From: Pseudomonas sp. CFII64
GTDB lineage: Bacteria; Pseudomonadota; Gammaproteobacteria; Pseudomonadales; Pseudomonadaceae
DNA: 64,000 bases
NCBI RefSeq assembly: GCF_000416235.1
Contig: NZ_ATLO01000047.1
Location: 124,001-188,000 of the forward strand
Direction: 5' to 3'
Every line of letters begins with the position of its first letter. Positions within the stretch are counted from its first letter, which is position 1. Below are positions 44,733 through 53,750 of the stretch, one piece after another. The notes beneath the pieces were generated by a model that saw nothing but the letters and a program-made list of their open reading frames with translations, did not search any database and was not told where the DNA came from. The position numbers and the translations under genes were made by a program.

Positions 44733-46163
44733 TCAGGTTTCGCTGGCCACACCTTTGCGGCGCGGGATGCCCAGGCGCTGACGACGTTCCCACAGACACT
44801 TGCGGCTGACGCCCAGTTTGCGTGCCAGCTCGGTTTCGGTCATGTGATCCTGATGTTCCAGGACGAAATGCTGGAAGTAATCCTCAAGGGACAAGTCTTC
44901 GGTGGGCTCGTGGCTGGTGGAACTGGATGCATTATGTTGCGCGGGCAGGCCGATGAAGTCCTCGTCGTCCAGGTCGCTCAGTTCGATGTCGATGCCCAGC
45001 AGTTCGGCGGAAATTTCCGGGCTTTCGCACAGAATGACCGCGCGTTCCACGGCATTTTCCAGCTCGCGCACATTGCCTGGCCAAGTGTAATGGCGAATCG
45101 CTTGTTCGGCGTCCGGGGCAAACTTCAGGTCGGTGCGACCGACCTTGGCGCTTTGCCTGGCAAGAAAGGAGCGGGCGATGTCGATCACATCGGCGCCACG
45201 TTCACGCAGGGCCGGTAGCTTCAGCGCGATCACGTGCAGGCGGTAATAAAGGTCTTCGCGGAACTGGCCGACCTTGGCCAGGCTTTTCAGGTCGCGGTGC
45301 GTCGCGGCAATCAGGCGCACATCGACTTTCTGCGACTGGACCGAACCTACCCGGCGAATTTCGCCTTCCTGAAGCACGCGCAGCAATCGCGCCTGGGCTT
45401 CGAGGGGCAACTCGCCAATCTCATCGAGGAACAAGGTGCCGCCGTCGGCCGCTTCGACCAGACCGGCACGGCCTGCGCTGGCTCCGGTAAAGGCGCCTTT
45501 CTCGTGGCCGAACAGTTCGGACTCGATCAAGGTTTCCGGGATCGCTGCGCAGTTCACCGAAATCATCGGCGCCTTGGCGCGGCGGGAAAGATTATGCAGC
45601 GCACGCGCCACCAATTCCTTACCGGTTCCCGATTCGCCCTGGATCAAGACATTGGAATCGGTCGGCGCGACCTTGCGAATCTTGCTGTAAAGGTCCTGCA
45701 TCGGCGCGCAAGAGCCGATGATGCCGATCTCGCCATTGCTGTTGTCGACCACGCCTTTGTCCGAAGCGTTGGCCTTGGCCAGACTGCGGTCGGCCTGCAT
45801 GCTTTGCACGGTTTGACGGTCACGCAGAATCCGCGCCACGGCCTGGAGCATTTCATCGTGGTCGAACGGTTTGGCGATGTAATCGACGGCGCCCATTTTC
45901 ATGGAGTCCACGGCCGAGCGCAGGCTGGCGTAGCTGGTCATGATCAGCACGGGCTTGCCTTCACCCAGCTTGATCAGCTCGGTGCCGGGCGCACCGGGCA
46001 AACGCAAATCACTGACGATCAGATCAAACGACGGGATGCTGAATCGTTCCTGGGCTTCCTGCACCGAACCCGCTTCGCTGACCTGGTACTGGTTACGTTC
46101 CAGCAGGCGACGCAGGGCCGAGCGGATGATGGTTTCGTCTTCGACGATCAGAATATGCGGCAT
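44733..46163 (-). CDS. cbrB: Sigma-54 response regulator CbrB
   Basis: NtrC-type activator of carbon/nitrogen balance; switches on crcZ. 476 residues. Receiver domain about 1-120 with phospho-acceptor Asp52 (IVSDLRLPG) and acidic pocket VEDE at 7-10. AAA+ domain about 150-380: Walker A GESGTGKE, the sigma-54 contact loop GAFTGA in GHEKGAFTGAS, and GTLFLDEIGEL. C-terminal Fis-type helix-turn-helix (TELARKLGVSRKCLWERRQRLG). Lies 22 bases after cbrA. Confidence 0.96.
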   Translation of the reverse strand: MPHILIVEDETIIRSALRRLLERNQYQVSEAGSVQEAQERFSIPSFDLIVSDLRLPGAPGTELIKLGEGKPVLIMTSYASLRSAVDSMKMGAVDYIAKPFDHDEMLQAVARILRDRQTVQSMQADRSLAKANASDKGVVDNSNGEIGIIGSCAPMQDLYSKIRKVAPTDSNVLIQGESGTGKELVARALHNLSRRAKAPMISVNCAAIPETLIESELFGHEKGAFTGASAGRAGLVEAADGGTLFLDEIGELPLEAQARLLRVLQEGEIRRVGSVQSQKVDVRLIAATHRDLKSLAKVGQFREDLYYRLHVIALKLPALRERGADVIDIARSFLARQSAKVGRTDLKFAPDAEQAIRHYTWPGNVRELENAVERAVILCESPEISAELLGIDIELSDLDDEDFIGLPAQHNASSSTSHEPTEDLSLEDYFQHFVLEHQDHMTETELARKLGVSRKCLWERRQRLGIPRRKGVASET

Positions 46164-46185
46164 TGATTCGGTTCTCTCGACGGTC

Positions 46186-49140
46186 TCAGTTCACAGCGGA
46201 CGTCGCTTCGACATGTCGCGGCAATGTCACCCGAATACGGGTACCGCGCTGGTGCTCGGGGTCGGCCGGGCTGTCGATGGTGATCTGTCCATAATGCTCT
46301 TCAACGATGGAATAGACCAGTGCGAGGCCCAGTCCGGTACCTTCACCTGGATCCTTGGTGGTGAAGAAGGGTTCGAACAATCGATCCATGATTGCTTTCG
46401 GAATACCACTGCCTTCGTCTTCCACAATCAGGTCGACAGTGTGTTCGGAAACTTCGCTGCGCACCCGCACCGCACTGCCCGCAGGCGAGGCGTCGCGGGC
46501 ATTGGAAAGCAGATTGATGAGCACCTGGGCCAGCCGTTGCGGGTCGCCATCGACCCAGTGATCGGGATCGCACAGGTTATAGAAATGCACTTCGAAGTTG
46601 CGCCGGTTCAGGGCCAGCAGACCAATGGCATCCTGTGCGACCTCGGCCAGGCACACCGCTTCGTCGGTATGTTGATGGCCGCCGGCATGGGCGAAGCTCA
46701 TCAACGACTGCACAATGCGTGAAACGCGTTTGGTCTGCTCCAGAATCTGGCTGCTGATTTCGGTCAGTTCGCCATCGTCCTCGCGCTCTTCGCGCAGGTT
46801 CTGCGCCAGGCAGGCGATGCCGGTAATCGGGTTGCCGATCTCGTGGGCCACGCCAGCCGCCAGACGACCGATGCTGGCCAGCCGCTCGGAGTGGACCAGT
46901 TTGTCTTCAAGCATCTGCGTCTCGGTCAAATCCTCGACCAGCAATACCAGGCCGCTGTTGCCGGGGGCCAGGGGCTCGTCGATGGCGGCTTTATGCAGGT
47001 TCAGCCAGCGCGTCTGGCCATCCAGTGCCAAGCGCTGCTTGTGCAGATGCTCGTCGGGAAGATTGATAAAACCGAGCAGCAACTCTTTCCAGGGTTCGGT
47101 GATGGTCTCAAGTCGCGAGCCGACTACACGTTGGGCGCCGATGCCGGTCAGTTCTTCCATGGCCTTGTTCCACATCAGGATCTCTTGATCCTTGGCCAGC
47201 GAGCACACGCCCATGGGCAGCTCTTGCAACGTCTGCCGGTGATAGCGGCGCAGGGCATCGAGTTCCGCCGCCAGCCCGGTCAGGCGCGAGTGGTAGTCCT
47301 CAAGGCGGCTTTCAATAAAGTGGATATCTTCGGTGACATAGTTTTCGCCACCGGATTTGTACGGCAGGAACGTCTCGACCATGTCCTGAGCCACGCTGGG
47401 GCCCATCAATCCCGACAGGTTGGCTTCGATGCGGTCGCGCAGACGTCGCAGCGCGTACGGACGACGCTCGTCAAACGGCAGGTAAAGATCGCGCAACGCC
47501 TGTTCGACTTCCTTCTGCGCGGCCTTGGCTCCCAGCGGCTTGGCCAGTTGCGTGGCGAATTCCTGCGGCGAAGCGGCGTGCAATTCGCGACGTTGCGGGC
47601 GGCGCACGTTGTCCACCGCGCAGGCTTCGGCGGCGCTGGCTTCTTCCGGGCTGGGATTGCTGAACAGGGAAATCAGGGTGAAGAGCAACACGTTGGCTGC
47701 CAGCGAGGCGATTGCCGCCATGTGCCAGCTGGTATCGTCCAGCACGTAGATCATGTTCAGCAGCGGGATATAAAAACCCTGGAAGTTGCCGATCAACGGC
47801 AACAGCATGCTGACCATCCACACCGAGATGCCCGCCAGCAATCCGGCGATGAAGCCGCGACGATTGGCGGCCGGCCAGTACAGGACCGACAGCACGCCCG
47901 GCAGGAATTGCAGGGTCGCCACGAACGCGACGATGCCCAGATTGGCCAGATCCTGCTGCGCGCCGAGCAATAGATAGAAACCGTAGCCGGCCATGATGAT
48001 CGCGACGATCAGGCCGCGCCGGGTCCATTTCAGCCAACGGTAGATATTGCCTTCGGCGGGCGGCTGATAAAGCGGCAGGACCAGGTGATTCAAGGCCATG
48101 CCCGACAGCGCCAGCGTGGTGACGATGATCAAGCCGCTGGCCGCCGACAGCCCACCCACATACGCGAGCAGGGCCAGCGCCTTGCTGTTGACCGCAATGC
48201 CGATGCCCAGCGTGAAGTATTCCGGGCTGGTGGTCGCGCCGAGCTTGAGCCCGGCCCAGAGAATCAACGGCACCGCCAGGCTCATCAACAGCAGGAACAG
48301 CGGCAGGCCCCAGCTGGCGCTGACCAGCGAGCGCGGGCTGAGGTTTTCGGTAAATGTCATGTGATACATGTGCGGCATGACGATGGCCGAGGCGAAGAAC
48401 ACCAGCAGCAAGGTGCGCCATGGGCCTTCTTGCAGCGGCGTATGCAGCGCCGCCAAAGCGCTCTGGTTCTGCAACAGCCATTGTTCCAGCGCTTGCGGGC
48501 CATCAAAAACGCCATACAACGCGTACAGGCCGATGCCGCCAATGGCGATGAGCTTGATCACTGACTCAAAGGCGATGGCGAACACCAGGCCTTCGTGTTT
48601 TTCCCGAGTGGCGATGTGGCGCGAGCCAAAGAAAATCGTGAACAGGGTAATCAGCGCGCAGAAGGCGAGGGCAACGCGGTTCTGCACCGGCTCGCGGGTG
48701 AGAATGCCAATGGAGTCGGCCACCGCCTGGATTTGCAGCGCCAGCAGGGGCAGTACGCCGATCAGCATGAAAATAGTGGTCAGCGCGCCCGCCCACGTAC
48801 TGCGGAAGCGGAACGCGAACAGATCGGCCAGCGATGAAAGCTGATAGGTGCGAGTGATTTTCAGGATCGGATACAGCAACACCGGTGCCAGCAGAAACGC
48901 CCCGGAAACGCCGAGGTAACTGGAAAGGAATCCATAGCCGTACTGATAGGCCAGACCGACTGTTCCGTAGAACGCCCAGGCACTGGCATAGACGCCCAGC
49001 GACAAGGTGTAGGTCAGCGGGTGGCGAATGATCCAGCGGGGAATGACACCGCGCTCGCTGATCCATGCCACGCCGAACAGCACTAATAAATAGGCGGCGC
49101 TGACCAGAATCATCTGGGTCAGGCTAAAGCTCATCGGCAT
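46186..49140 (-). CDS. cbrA: Transporter-linked sensor histidine kinase CbrA
   Basis: Sensor of the CbrAB two-component system. 984 residues from ATG 49140 (a second ATG two codons later is equally possible). The N-terminal half (about 1-500) is a sodium/solute-symporter-like domain with about 12-13 membrane helices; then a linker, a PAS-type region (about 620-740), the dimerisation domain with phospho-acceptor His766 in AAGVAHEIGNP, and a catalytic ATPase domain (LLSNARDASPAG, VEDEGSGIP, GEGTGLGLALV). The start overlaps the upstream small gene, indicating translational coupling. Histidine is a reported ligand in relatives. Confidence 0.96.
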   Translation of the reverse strand: MPMSFSLTQMILVSAAYLLVLFGVAWISERGVIPRWIIRHPLTYTLSLGVYASAWAFYGTVGLAYQYGYGFLSSYLGVSGAFLLAPVLLYPILKITRTYQLSSLADLFAFRFRSTWAGALTTIFMLIGVLPLLALQIQAVADSIGILTREPVQNRVALAFCALITLFTIFFGSRHIATREKHEGLVFAIAFESVIKLIAIGGIGLYALYGVFDGPQALEQWLLQNQSALAALHTPLQEGPWRTLLLVFFASAIVMPHMYHMTFTENLSPRSLVSASWGLPLFLLLMSLAVPLILWAGLKLGATTSPEYFTLGIGIAVNSKALALLAYVGGLSAASGLIIVTTLALSGMALNHLVLPLYQPPAEGNIYRWLKWTRRGLIVAIIMAGYGFYLLLGAQQDLANLGIVAFVATLQFLPGVLSVLYWPAANRRGFIAGLLAGISVWMVSMLLPLIGNFQGFYIPLLNMIYVLDDTSWHMAAIASLAANVLLFTLISLFSNPSPEEASAAEACAVDNVRRPQRRELHAASPQEFATQLAKPLGAKAAQKEVEQALRDLYLPFDERRPYALRRLRDRIEANLSGLMGPSVAQDMVETFLPYKSGGENYVTEDIHFIESRLEDYHSRLTGLAAELDALRRYHRQTLQELPMGVCSLAKDQEILMWNKAMEELTGIGAQRVVGSRLETITEPWKELLLGFINLPDEHLHKQRLALDGQTRWLNLHKAAIDEPLAPGNSGLVLLVEDLTETQMLEDKLVHSERLASIGRLAAGVAHEIGNPITGIACLAQNLREEREDDGELTEISSQILEQTKRVSRIVQSLMSFAHAGGHQHTDEAVCLAEVAQDAIGLLALNRRNFEVHFYNLCDPDHWVDGDPQRLAQVLINLLSNARDASPAGSAVRVRSEVSEHTVDLIVEDEGSGIPKAIMDRLFEPFFTTKDPGEGTGLGLALVYSIVEEHYGQITIDSPADPEHQRGTRIRVTLPRHVEATSAVN

Positions 49141-49300
49141 CTCGTTGGCTCTGGAGAATGAAGGTGACCACGATCAGGATCAGCCACAGCAGATACGGGC
49201 GATACCAGGCGCCGGTCGCATCTATCCACCAATCCATGATGGCCGGAGAGAACAGGTAAATGCCGACCACCAGCAACAGGACCAACCGGTAAATATACAT
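49124..49300 (-). CDS. cbrX: Small membrane protein upstream of cbrA (CbrX-like)
   Basis: 58 residues from ATG 49300, preceded by AGGAGG at five bases, the best ribosome-binding site in the locus. Two transmembrane segments (about 3-20 and 34-51) and a charged QSQRDADEL tail. Its stop codon lies inside the first codons of cbrA, so it probably drives cbrA translation by coupling. I recall a small gene named cbrX at this position in pseudomonads; the name rests on that and on position. Confidence 0.8.
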   Translation of the reverse strand: MYIYRLVLLLVVGIYLFSPAIMDWWIDATGAWYRPYLLWLILIVVTFILQSQRDADEL

Positions 49301-49423
49301 GTGGCCTCCTGCGCGATTCGTTCGCGTTGCCGGGGATGAGGAGCGGCATGGTAACGGATGGCGCGTAACCTGCAAGGGGCGTTTCATCACCCGTCTATAC
49401 AAGTTGATCGCGACCGCTCTAGC

Positions 49424-50311
49424 TCAGTCTATGCGCGCTTCTTCAAGGTTGCGAACCTGGGGGATCAACGCAACGTTCCAGCGCTCGATGGCCCACTTGA
49501 GAACCTCTTGCGGCGAGCCATAAGCCAGCTGGCTATCGACCGGCTGTCCCAGCGCGCGCAACGCCCGCAACAATAGAGGCGTCGCCTGATCCGTCGCCAG
49601 GGGTGGCGAACGATAGGATTTGCCCAGTTTGTTGCCATCCGGCTGCGTGATCAGTGGCACATGCAGGTAGCGAGGGGGCGCAACGCCGAGCAATTCCTGG
49701 AGGTACAGCTGGCGCGGGGTGGAGTCGAGCAAGTCGGCGCCGCGCACCACGTCCGTGATGCCTTGCCAGGCGTCGTCGATCACCACAGCCAGTTGATAGG
49801 CGAACAAACCGTCGCGGCGCTTGATCACGAAATCCCCGACTTCACGGCCCAGATGCTGCTGAAAATGGCTCTGGACTCGATCCTCGAACGCGTACTGCAC
49901 TTCCGGCACGCGAATCCGAATGGCGGCATTTTCCCAGTCGTGACCGGCGTCCCGGCAAATCCCCGGATAAACCCCGGCGAACGGCTCCAGCTGTTTGCGC
50001 GAGCAGGTGCAGGCATACGCCAGCCCTTGGCTGAGCCAGCGATTGACGATCTGCGCGTAGGCGTCGTGGCGCTGACTTTGCCTGACCAGCTCGCCATCCC
50101 ATTCAAAACCGTAGCGTTCGAGGGTATCGAGAATCGCCGTTTGTGCGCCGGGGACTTCTCTGGGCGGGTCGAGATCTTCCATGCGCATCAGCCATCGCCC
50201 ACCCACCGAACGGGCGTCGAGGTACGAGGCCAGAGCGGCGACCAATGAGCCGAAGTGCAGATAACCGCTGGGTGTCGGCGCAAAGCGCCCGATGTACGAG
50301 GGGGATTTCAT
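49424..50311 (-). CDS. gluQ: Glutamyl-Q tRNA(Asp) synthetase
   Basis: Attaches glutamate to queuosine in tRNA-Asp; a truncated GluRS lacking the anticodon-binding domain. 295 residues from ATG 50311 (MKSPSYIGRFAPTPSGYLHFGS). The class I HIGH-like segment is GYLHFGS; zinc-binding cysteines lie in YACTCSRKQL and YPGICRD; a KMSKS-like NKLGKS is near 230. The frame stays open 56 codons upstream because it runs through the REP array, giving a false VAPT repeat; that extension is rejected. dksA lies further upstream. Confidence 0.94.
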   Translation of the reverse strand: MKSPSYIGRFAPTPSGYLHFGSLVAALASYLDARSVGGRWLMRMEDLDPPREVPGAQTAILDTLERYGFEWDGELVRQSQRHDAYAQIVNRWLSQGLAYACTCSRKQLEPFAGVYPGICRDAGHDWENAAIRIRVPEVQYAFEDRVQSHFQQHLGREVGDFVIKRRDGLFAYQLAVVIDDAWQGITDVVRGADLLDSTPRQLYLQELLGVAPPRYLHVPLITQPDGNKLGKSYRSPPLATDQATPLLLRALRALGQPVDSQLAYGSPQEVLKWAIERWNVALIPQVRNLEEARID

Positions 50312-50358
50312 GGGCGCGATGTTACTGGAGATTGGGGCGGGCTTCGATATCTGGCTTG

Positions 50359-50519
50359 TTGGAGCGAGGCTTGCCCGCGAATCAGCCGTAGGAGCGACCC
50401 TCGAAGCGACCGTAGGGGCGACCGTAGGAGCGACCGTAGGAGCGACTTTAGTCGCGAGAGCACGAGAGCACGAGAGCACGCGAGCACCAATTGCCCTCCC
50501 GGCTAAAGCCGGTCCTACA
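50359..50519. repeat. Composite REP cluster B with 12-base and 8-base tandem repeats
   Basis: TTGGAGCGAG-G-CTTGCCCGCGA; five tandem 12-base GTAGGAGCGACC-type units (50388-50447, the second and third variant); the palindromic GCGACTTTAGTCGC; three tandem 8-base ACGAGAGC copies (about 50453-50480); then CAATTGCCCTCCCGGC-AAAGCCGGTCC. Same architecture as cluster A at 28877-29000 but longer. Sits between gluQ and dksA. Confidence 0.85.
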
Positions 50520-50543
50520 GTAAACCTTCAACAATAATCGACC

Positions 50544-50573
50544 GCAAAACAACAAAGGACGCCGAAGCGTCCT
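50544..50573 (-). terminator. Intrinsic terminator of dksA
   Basis: On the minus strand AGGACGC-TTCG-GCGTCCT followed by TTGTTGTTTTG. A UUCG-capped stem 22 bases past the dksA stop, so gluQ probably needs read-through or its own promoter. Confidence 0.8.
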
Positions 50574-50595
50574 CTGGTTCAAGGTTGCCGGTCGC

Positions 50596-51039
50596 TTACT
50601 TGCCGACCTGCTTTTCCTTGATTTCCGCCAGCGTTTTGCAGTCGATGCAAAGGTCAGCGGTTGGGCGGGCTTCGAGGCGGCGGATGCCGATCTCTACGCC
50701 GCAGGATTCACACCAGCCATATTCTTCGTCTTCGATCAGCTGCAACGTTTTGTCGATTTTCTTGATCAACTTGCGCTCGCGATCACGGGCGCGCAACTCC
50801 AGGCTGAATTCTTCTTCCTGGCTGGCGCGATCCGCCGGGTCGGGAAAGTTGGCAGCTTCATCTTTCATGTGATGCATGGTCCGATCGACCTCTTGCATCA
50901 ACTGCAACTTCCAGCTGCCAAGAATCTTGGTGAAGTGAGCACGCATCTTTTCGCTCATGTACTCCTCACCCTTACTGATTTCGTAAGGTTTGAAGTCACC
51001 AGCTACCTGGTTGTTCTGCTGCTTTTCTTGGGTGGGCAT
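50596..51039 (-). CDS. dksA: RNA polymerase-binding transcription factor DksA
   Basis: Secondary-channel factor that acts with ppGpp in the stringent response. 147 residues from ATG 51039 (MPTQEKQQ), with GAGGCGG upstream; six extra codons upstream are rejected. Long coiled coil (about 30-110) with the acidic tip in EAANFPDPADRASQEEE, then a four-cysteine zinc finger (CESCGVEIG ... CIDCK). All four zinc cysteines are present, so this is the classical, not the zinc-free, paralogue. Confidence 0.97.
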   Translation of the reverse strand: MPTQEKQQNNQVAGDFKPYEISKGEEYMSEKMRAHFTKILGSWKLQLMQEVDRTMHHMKDEAANFPDPADRASQEEEFSLELRARDRERKLIKKIDKTLQLIEDEEYGWCESCGVEIGIRRLEARPTADLCIDCKTLAEIKEKQVGK

Positions 51040-51420
51040 GAATGGACCGCCTCTCACTCTTTAATCCATTGCGCAGGATTTAGACATCGCCGACACCTGC
51101 CGGCCCTGCGGCTGCAAGCGGGCGAACTTACCAGATCAAATCGGAGCGCGCTACTCCCGGTTGTCGTGCATGAGCGCGCGATAGCACACTTGATCATAGC
51201 CCCGGCCACAGCATCGGGTTGGGAATAACTTTGGCAAACCTCGTTCCCATCGTTGGCGTTGCACTCGTTTGGATAGCTACGCCCTTCAAACATTGGTCAA
51301 ACGGGTCATTGCGCTGGCCACACCTTTTTAGCTACCGGCTTGCACGAGGTTGGGTAGAATCGTCCGCGCAAGGTATCCGGCCTGTTTATCCGGCTCTGTT
51401 TTTTTCATTAAGGAAGGCTA
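51040..51420. other. dksA-aminotransferase divergent intergenic region
   Basis: 381 bases between divergent genes. It must hold both promoters, but none matches a consensus well; a TATGAT for the dksA side lies near 51194-51199 without a good -35. AAGGAAGG precedes the aminotransferase ATG after a T-rich tract. No RNA gene or repeat recognised. Confidence 0.5.
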
Positions 51421-52593
51421 ATGGCTCAGCCCTACAGTGCGCGCAGTCGCGCCATCGAACCCTTTCATGTCATGGCTTTGCTGGCGCGGGCCAATGAACT
51501 GCAGGCCGCGGGGCACGATGTCATTCACCTGGAAATCGGTGAGCCGGACTTCACCACCGCCGCGCCGATCATTGCCGCCGGGCAGGCCGCGCTGGCGGCG
51601 GGCAAGACTCGCTACACCGCTGCGCGTGGCTTGCCGGAGTTGCGCGAAGCCATCGCTGGATTCTATGCGCAGCGTTATGGCGTGAGCATCGACCCCGGCC
51701 GGATTCTGGTGACGCCCGGAGGGTCCGGTGCGCTGTTGCTGGCCAGCAGCTTGCTGGTCGATCCCGGCAAACACTGGTTGCTGGCCGATCCGGGTTACCC
51801 CTGCAATCGTCATTTTCTGCGCCTGGTCGAAGGCGCCGCGCAATTGGTGCCCGTCGGTCCGGACGTGCGTTATCAACTGACGCCCGAATTGGTGGCGAAA
51901 CATTGGGATCAAGACAGCGTGGGCGCGTTGGTTGCTTCCCCGGCCAATCCCACCGGCACGCTGCTGCATCGCGACGAATTGGCGGCATTGTCGGCAGCGC
52001 TCAAAGCGCGAAACGGCCATCTGGTGGTGGACGAGATCTACCACGGGCTGACTTACGGCACGGACGCGGCGAGTGTGCTGGAGGTCGACGATGACGCGTT
52101 CGTTCTGAATAGTTTTTCGAAATATTTCGGCATGACCGGCTGGCGGCTTGGCTGGCTGGTCGCGCCGCCCGATGCGGTCGCAGATCTGGAGAAGCTCGCG
52201 CAGAACCTCTACATCAGCGCGCCGAGCATGGCGCAATACGCCGCGCTGGCCTGTTTCGAACCGCAAACCCTGGAAATTCTCGAACAGCGCCGCGCCGAAT
52301 TCGGCCTGCGCCGGGACTTCCTGCTGCCAGCCTTGCGTGAACTGGGCTTCAAGATCCAGGTGGAGCCGGAGGGTGCGTTTTACCTGTACGCCGACATCAG
52401 CGCCTTCGGCGGCGATGCGTTCGCGTTTTGCCGACACTTTCTGGAAACCGAACACGTAGCGATCACGCCAGGGCTGGACTTCGGCCGTTTTCAGGCCGGT
52501 CATCATGTGCGTTTTGCCTACACCCAGAGCCTGCCGCGTCTGCAACAAGCCGTTGAGCGAATCGCTCGCGGGCTGCGGAGCTGGCAAAGCTGA
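51421..52593 (+). CDS. PLP-dependent class I/II aminotransferase
   Basis: 390 residues, fold-type I aminotransferase. The pyridoxal-phosphate Lys234 lies in NSFSKYFGMTGWRLGW; SPANPTGTLL, VVDEIYHGL and the final Arg in HHVRFAYT are substrate and cofactor elements. Similar to aspartate/aromatic-type enzymes annotated generically in pseudomonads at this site; the donor and acceptor cannot be told from sequence. AAGGAAGG upstream. Its TGA overlaps the sfsA ATG by one base (TGATG), so the two are coupled. Confidence 0.9.
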   Translation: MAQPYSARSRAIEPFHVMALLARANELQAAGHDVIHLEIGEPDFTTAAPIIAAGQAALAAGKTRYTAARGLPELREAIAGFYAQRYGVSIDPGRILVTPGGSGALLLASSLLVDPGKHWLLADPGYPCNRHFLRLVEGAAQLVPVGPDVRYQLTPELVAKHWDQDSVGALVASPANPTGTLLHRDELAALSAALKARNGHLVVDEIYHGLTYGTDAASVLEVDDDAFVLNSFSKYFGMTGWRLGWLVAPPDAVADLEKLAQNLYISAPSMAQYAALACFEPQTLEILEQRRAEFGLRRDFLLPALRELGFKIQVEPEGAFYLYADISAFGGDAFAFCRHFLETEHVAITPGLDFGRFQAGHHVRFAYTQSLPRLQQAVERIARGLRSWQS

Positions 52594-53351
52594 TGCGTTT
52601 TTCTCCGGAACTCGAACAAGGTGTGCTGGTGCTGCGTTACAAGCGCTTCCTGGCCGATATCGAAACCGCCAGCGGTGAGCTGCTGACCATTCATTGCCCG
52701 AACACCGGCTCGATGTTCAATTGCATGATGCCGGGCGGACGGGTCTGGTTCAGTCGTTCCAGCGACCCTAAACGCAAGTTGCCCGGGACCTGGGAAATCA
52801 GCGAAACCCCACAAGGGCGGCTGGCCTGCATCAATACCGGACGCGCCAATCATCTGGTGGAAGAAGCCTTGCGCGCAGGCGTCATCAGTGAGCTGAACGG
52901 TTTCACCGGCCTCAAACGCGAAGTGGCGTACGGGCAGGAAAAGAGCCGGGTTGATTTTCGTCTGGATTACCCTGCTGGCCCGGCGTTCGTCGAGGTCAAG
53001 AGCGTGACCCTGGGCTTTGACGGATCGCCGGTCGCGGCATTTCCCGACGCCGTCACCCTGCGCGGCGCCCGGCACTTGCGGGAGCTGGCGAGCCTGGCCC
53101 GGGACGGTGTGCGTGCCGTGTTGCTGTATTGCGTCAACCTGACCGGCGTCGAAGCGGTCAGGCCCGCCGCAGAGATCGACCCCGGTTATGCAGCCGCGTT
53201 GCGCGAGGCGATGGCCGCAGGGGTCGAAGTGCTGGCCTATGGCGTCCAGCTGACAGCCGAAGAGATATTCATCGACCGGCCTCTGCAACTTCGCTGGGAG
53301 CTGGACCCCGTTCAGGCCTTGTCGTTGGCGGTGATCCAGATTCCGTCCTGA
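52593..53351 (+). CDS. sfsA: SfsA family protein (sugar fermentation stimulation protein)
   Basis: 252 residues, usual length about 235-250. N-terminal OB-fold-like segment (LVLRYKRFLADIET, HCPNTGSM) and C-terminal nuclease-like core (REVAYGQEKSRVDF, FVEVKSVTL, FPDAVTLRGARHLREL). The family was named for an E. coli overexpression effect on maltose use; a nucleic-acid-binding or nuclease role is suggested by the fold. The last 40 bases overlap the convergent Rieske gene. Confidence 0.93.
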   Translation: MRFSPELEQGVLVLRYKRFLADIETASGELLTIHCPNTGSMFNCMMPGGRVWFSRSSDPKRKLPGTWEISETPQGRLACINTGRANHLVEEALRAGVISELNGFTGLKREVAYGQEKSRVDFRLDYPAGPAFVEVKSVTLGFDGSPVAAFPDAVTLRGARHLRELASLARDGVRAVLLYCVNLTGVEAVRPAAEIDPGYAAALREAMAAGVEVLAYGVQLTAEEIFIDRPLQLRWELDPVQALSLAVIQIPS

Positions 53352-53635
53352 TCTTCATGACAGGCGATGGCCTGCAACGATTGGCCTTCGCAAGGCCCGG
53401 CCACGCATTCTCCGCTTTCGATCAGGAACAGCGCGCCATGGGTCGCGCACTGGATCAGGCTGGCGCTGGGGTCCAGAAACTGGTTTTCCTGCCATTCCAG
53501 GGCGACGCCCCGATGCGGGCAGCGGTTCTGATAGACGTAAATCTGGCCGTCGCGACGTATCGCCAGCAGATTACGGCCGTCCAGTTTCAGGCCACGGCTT
53601 TGGCCTTCCGGTATATCGCGACCGGCGCAGAGCAA
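53312..53635 (-). CDS. Small Rieske (2Fe-2S) protein
   Basis: 107 residues (109 if started two codons earlier). A single Rieske domain with CPHRG (Cys and His) and CATHG (Cys and His), the pairs that bind the 2Fe-2S cluster; a Gly/Pro-rich loop follows. No partner oxygenase is nearby; likely a stand-alone electron-transfer ferredoxin. Start is uncertain: no ATG fits. TTG 53635 is annotated, but the CTG at 53641 lies six bases from AAGGAG and matches the expected K-L-L-C-A-G-R-D opening better. Tail overlaps sfsA. Confidence 0.85.
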   Translation of the reverse strand: MLCAGRDIPEGQSRGLKLDGRNLLAIRRDGQIYVYQNRCPHRGVALEWQENQFLDPSASLIQCATHGALFLIESGECVAGPCEGQSLQAIACHEDQDGIWITANDKA

Positions 53636-53750
53636 TTTCAGAGGTTTCTCCTTGGAGGGCGGCGGAATAATCTTTACCGTTTATGTCGGTATGAATTGTC
53701 GCGATTTTCGTGGCATTGCGGCCATGATCTTCATCTCTTGAGAGGTTGGA

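Noticed and set aside
50388..50447. Regular 12-base repeats considered as a CRISPR array
   Set aside because: No spacers of even length between repeats, repeats too short and directly abutting, and no cas genes in the window; REP family instead.
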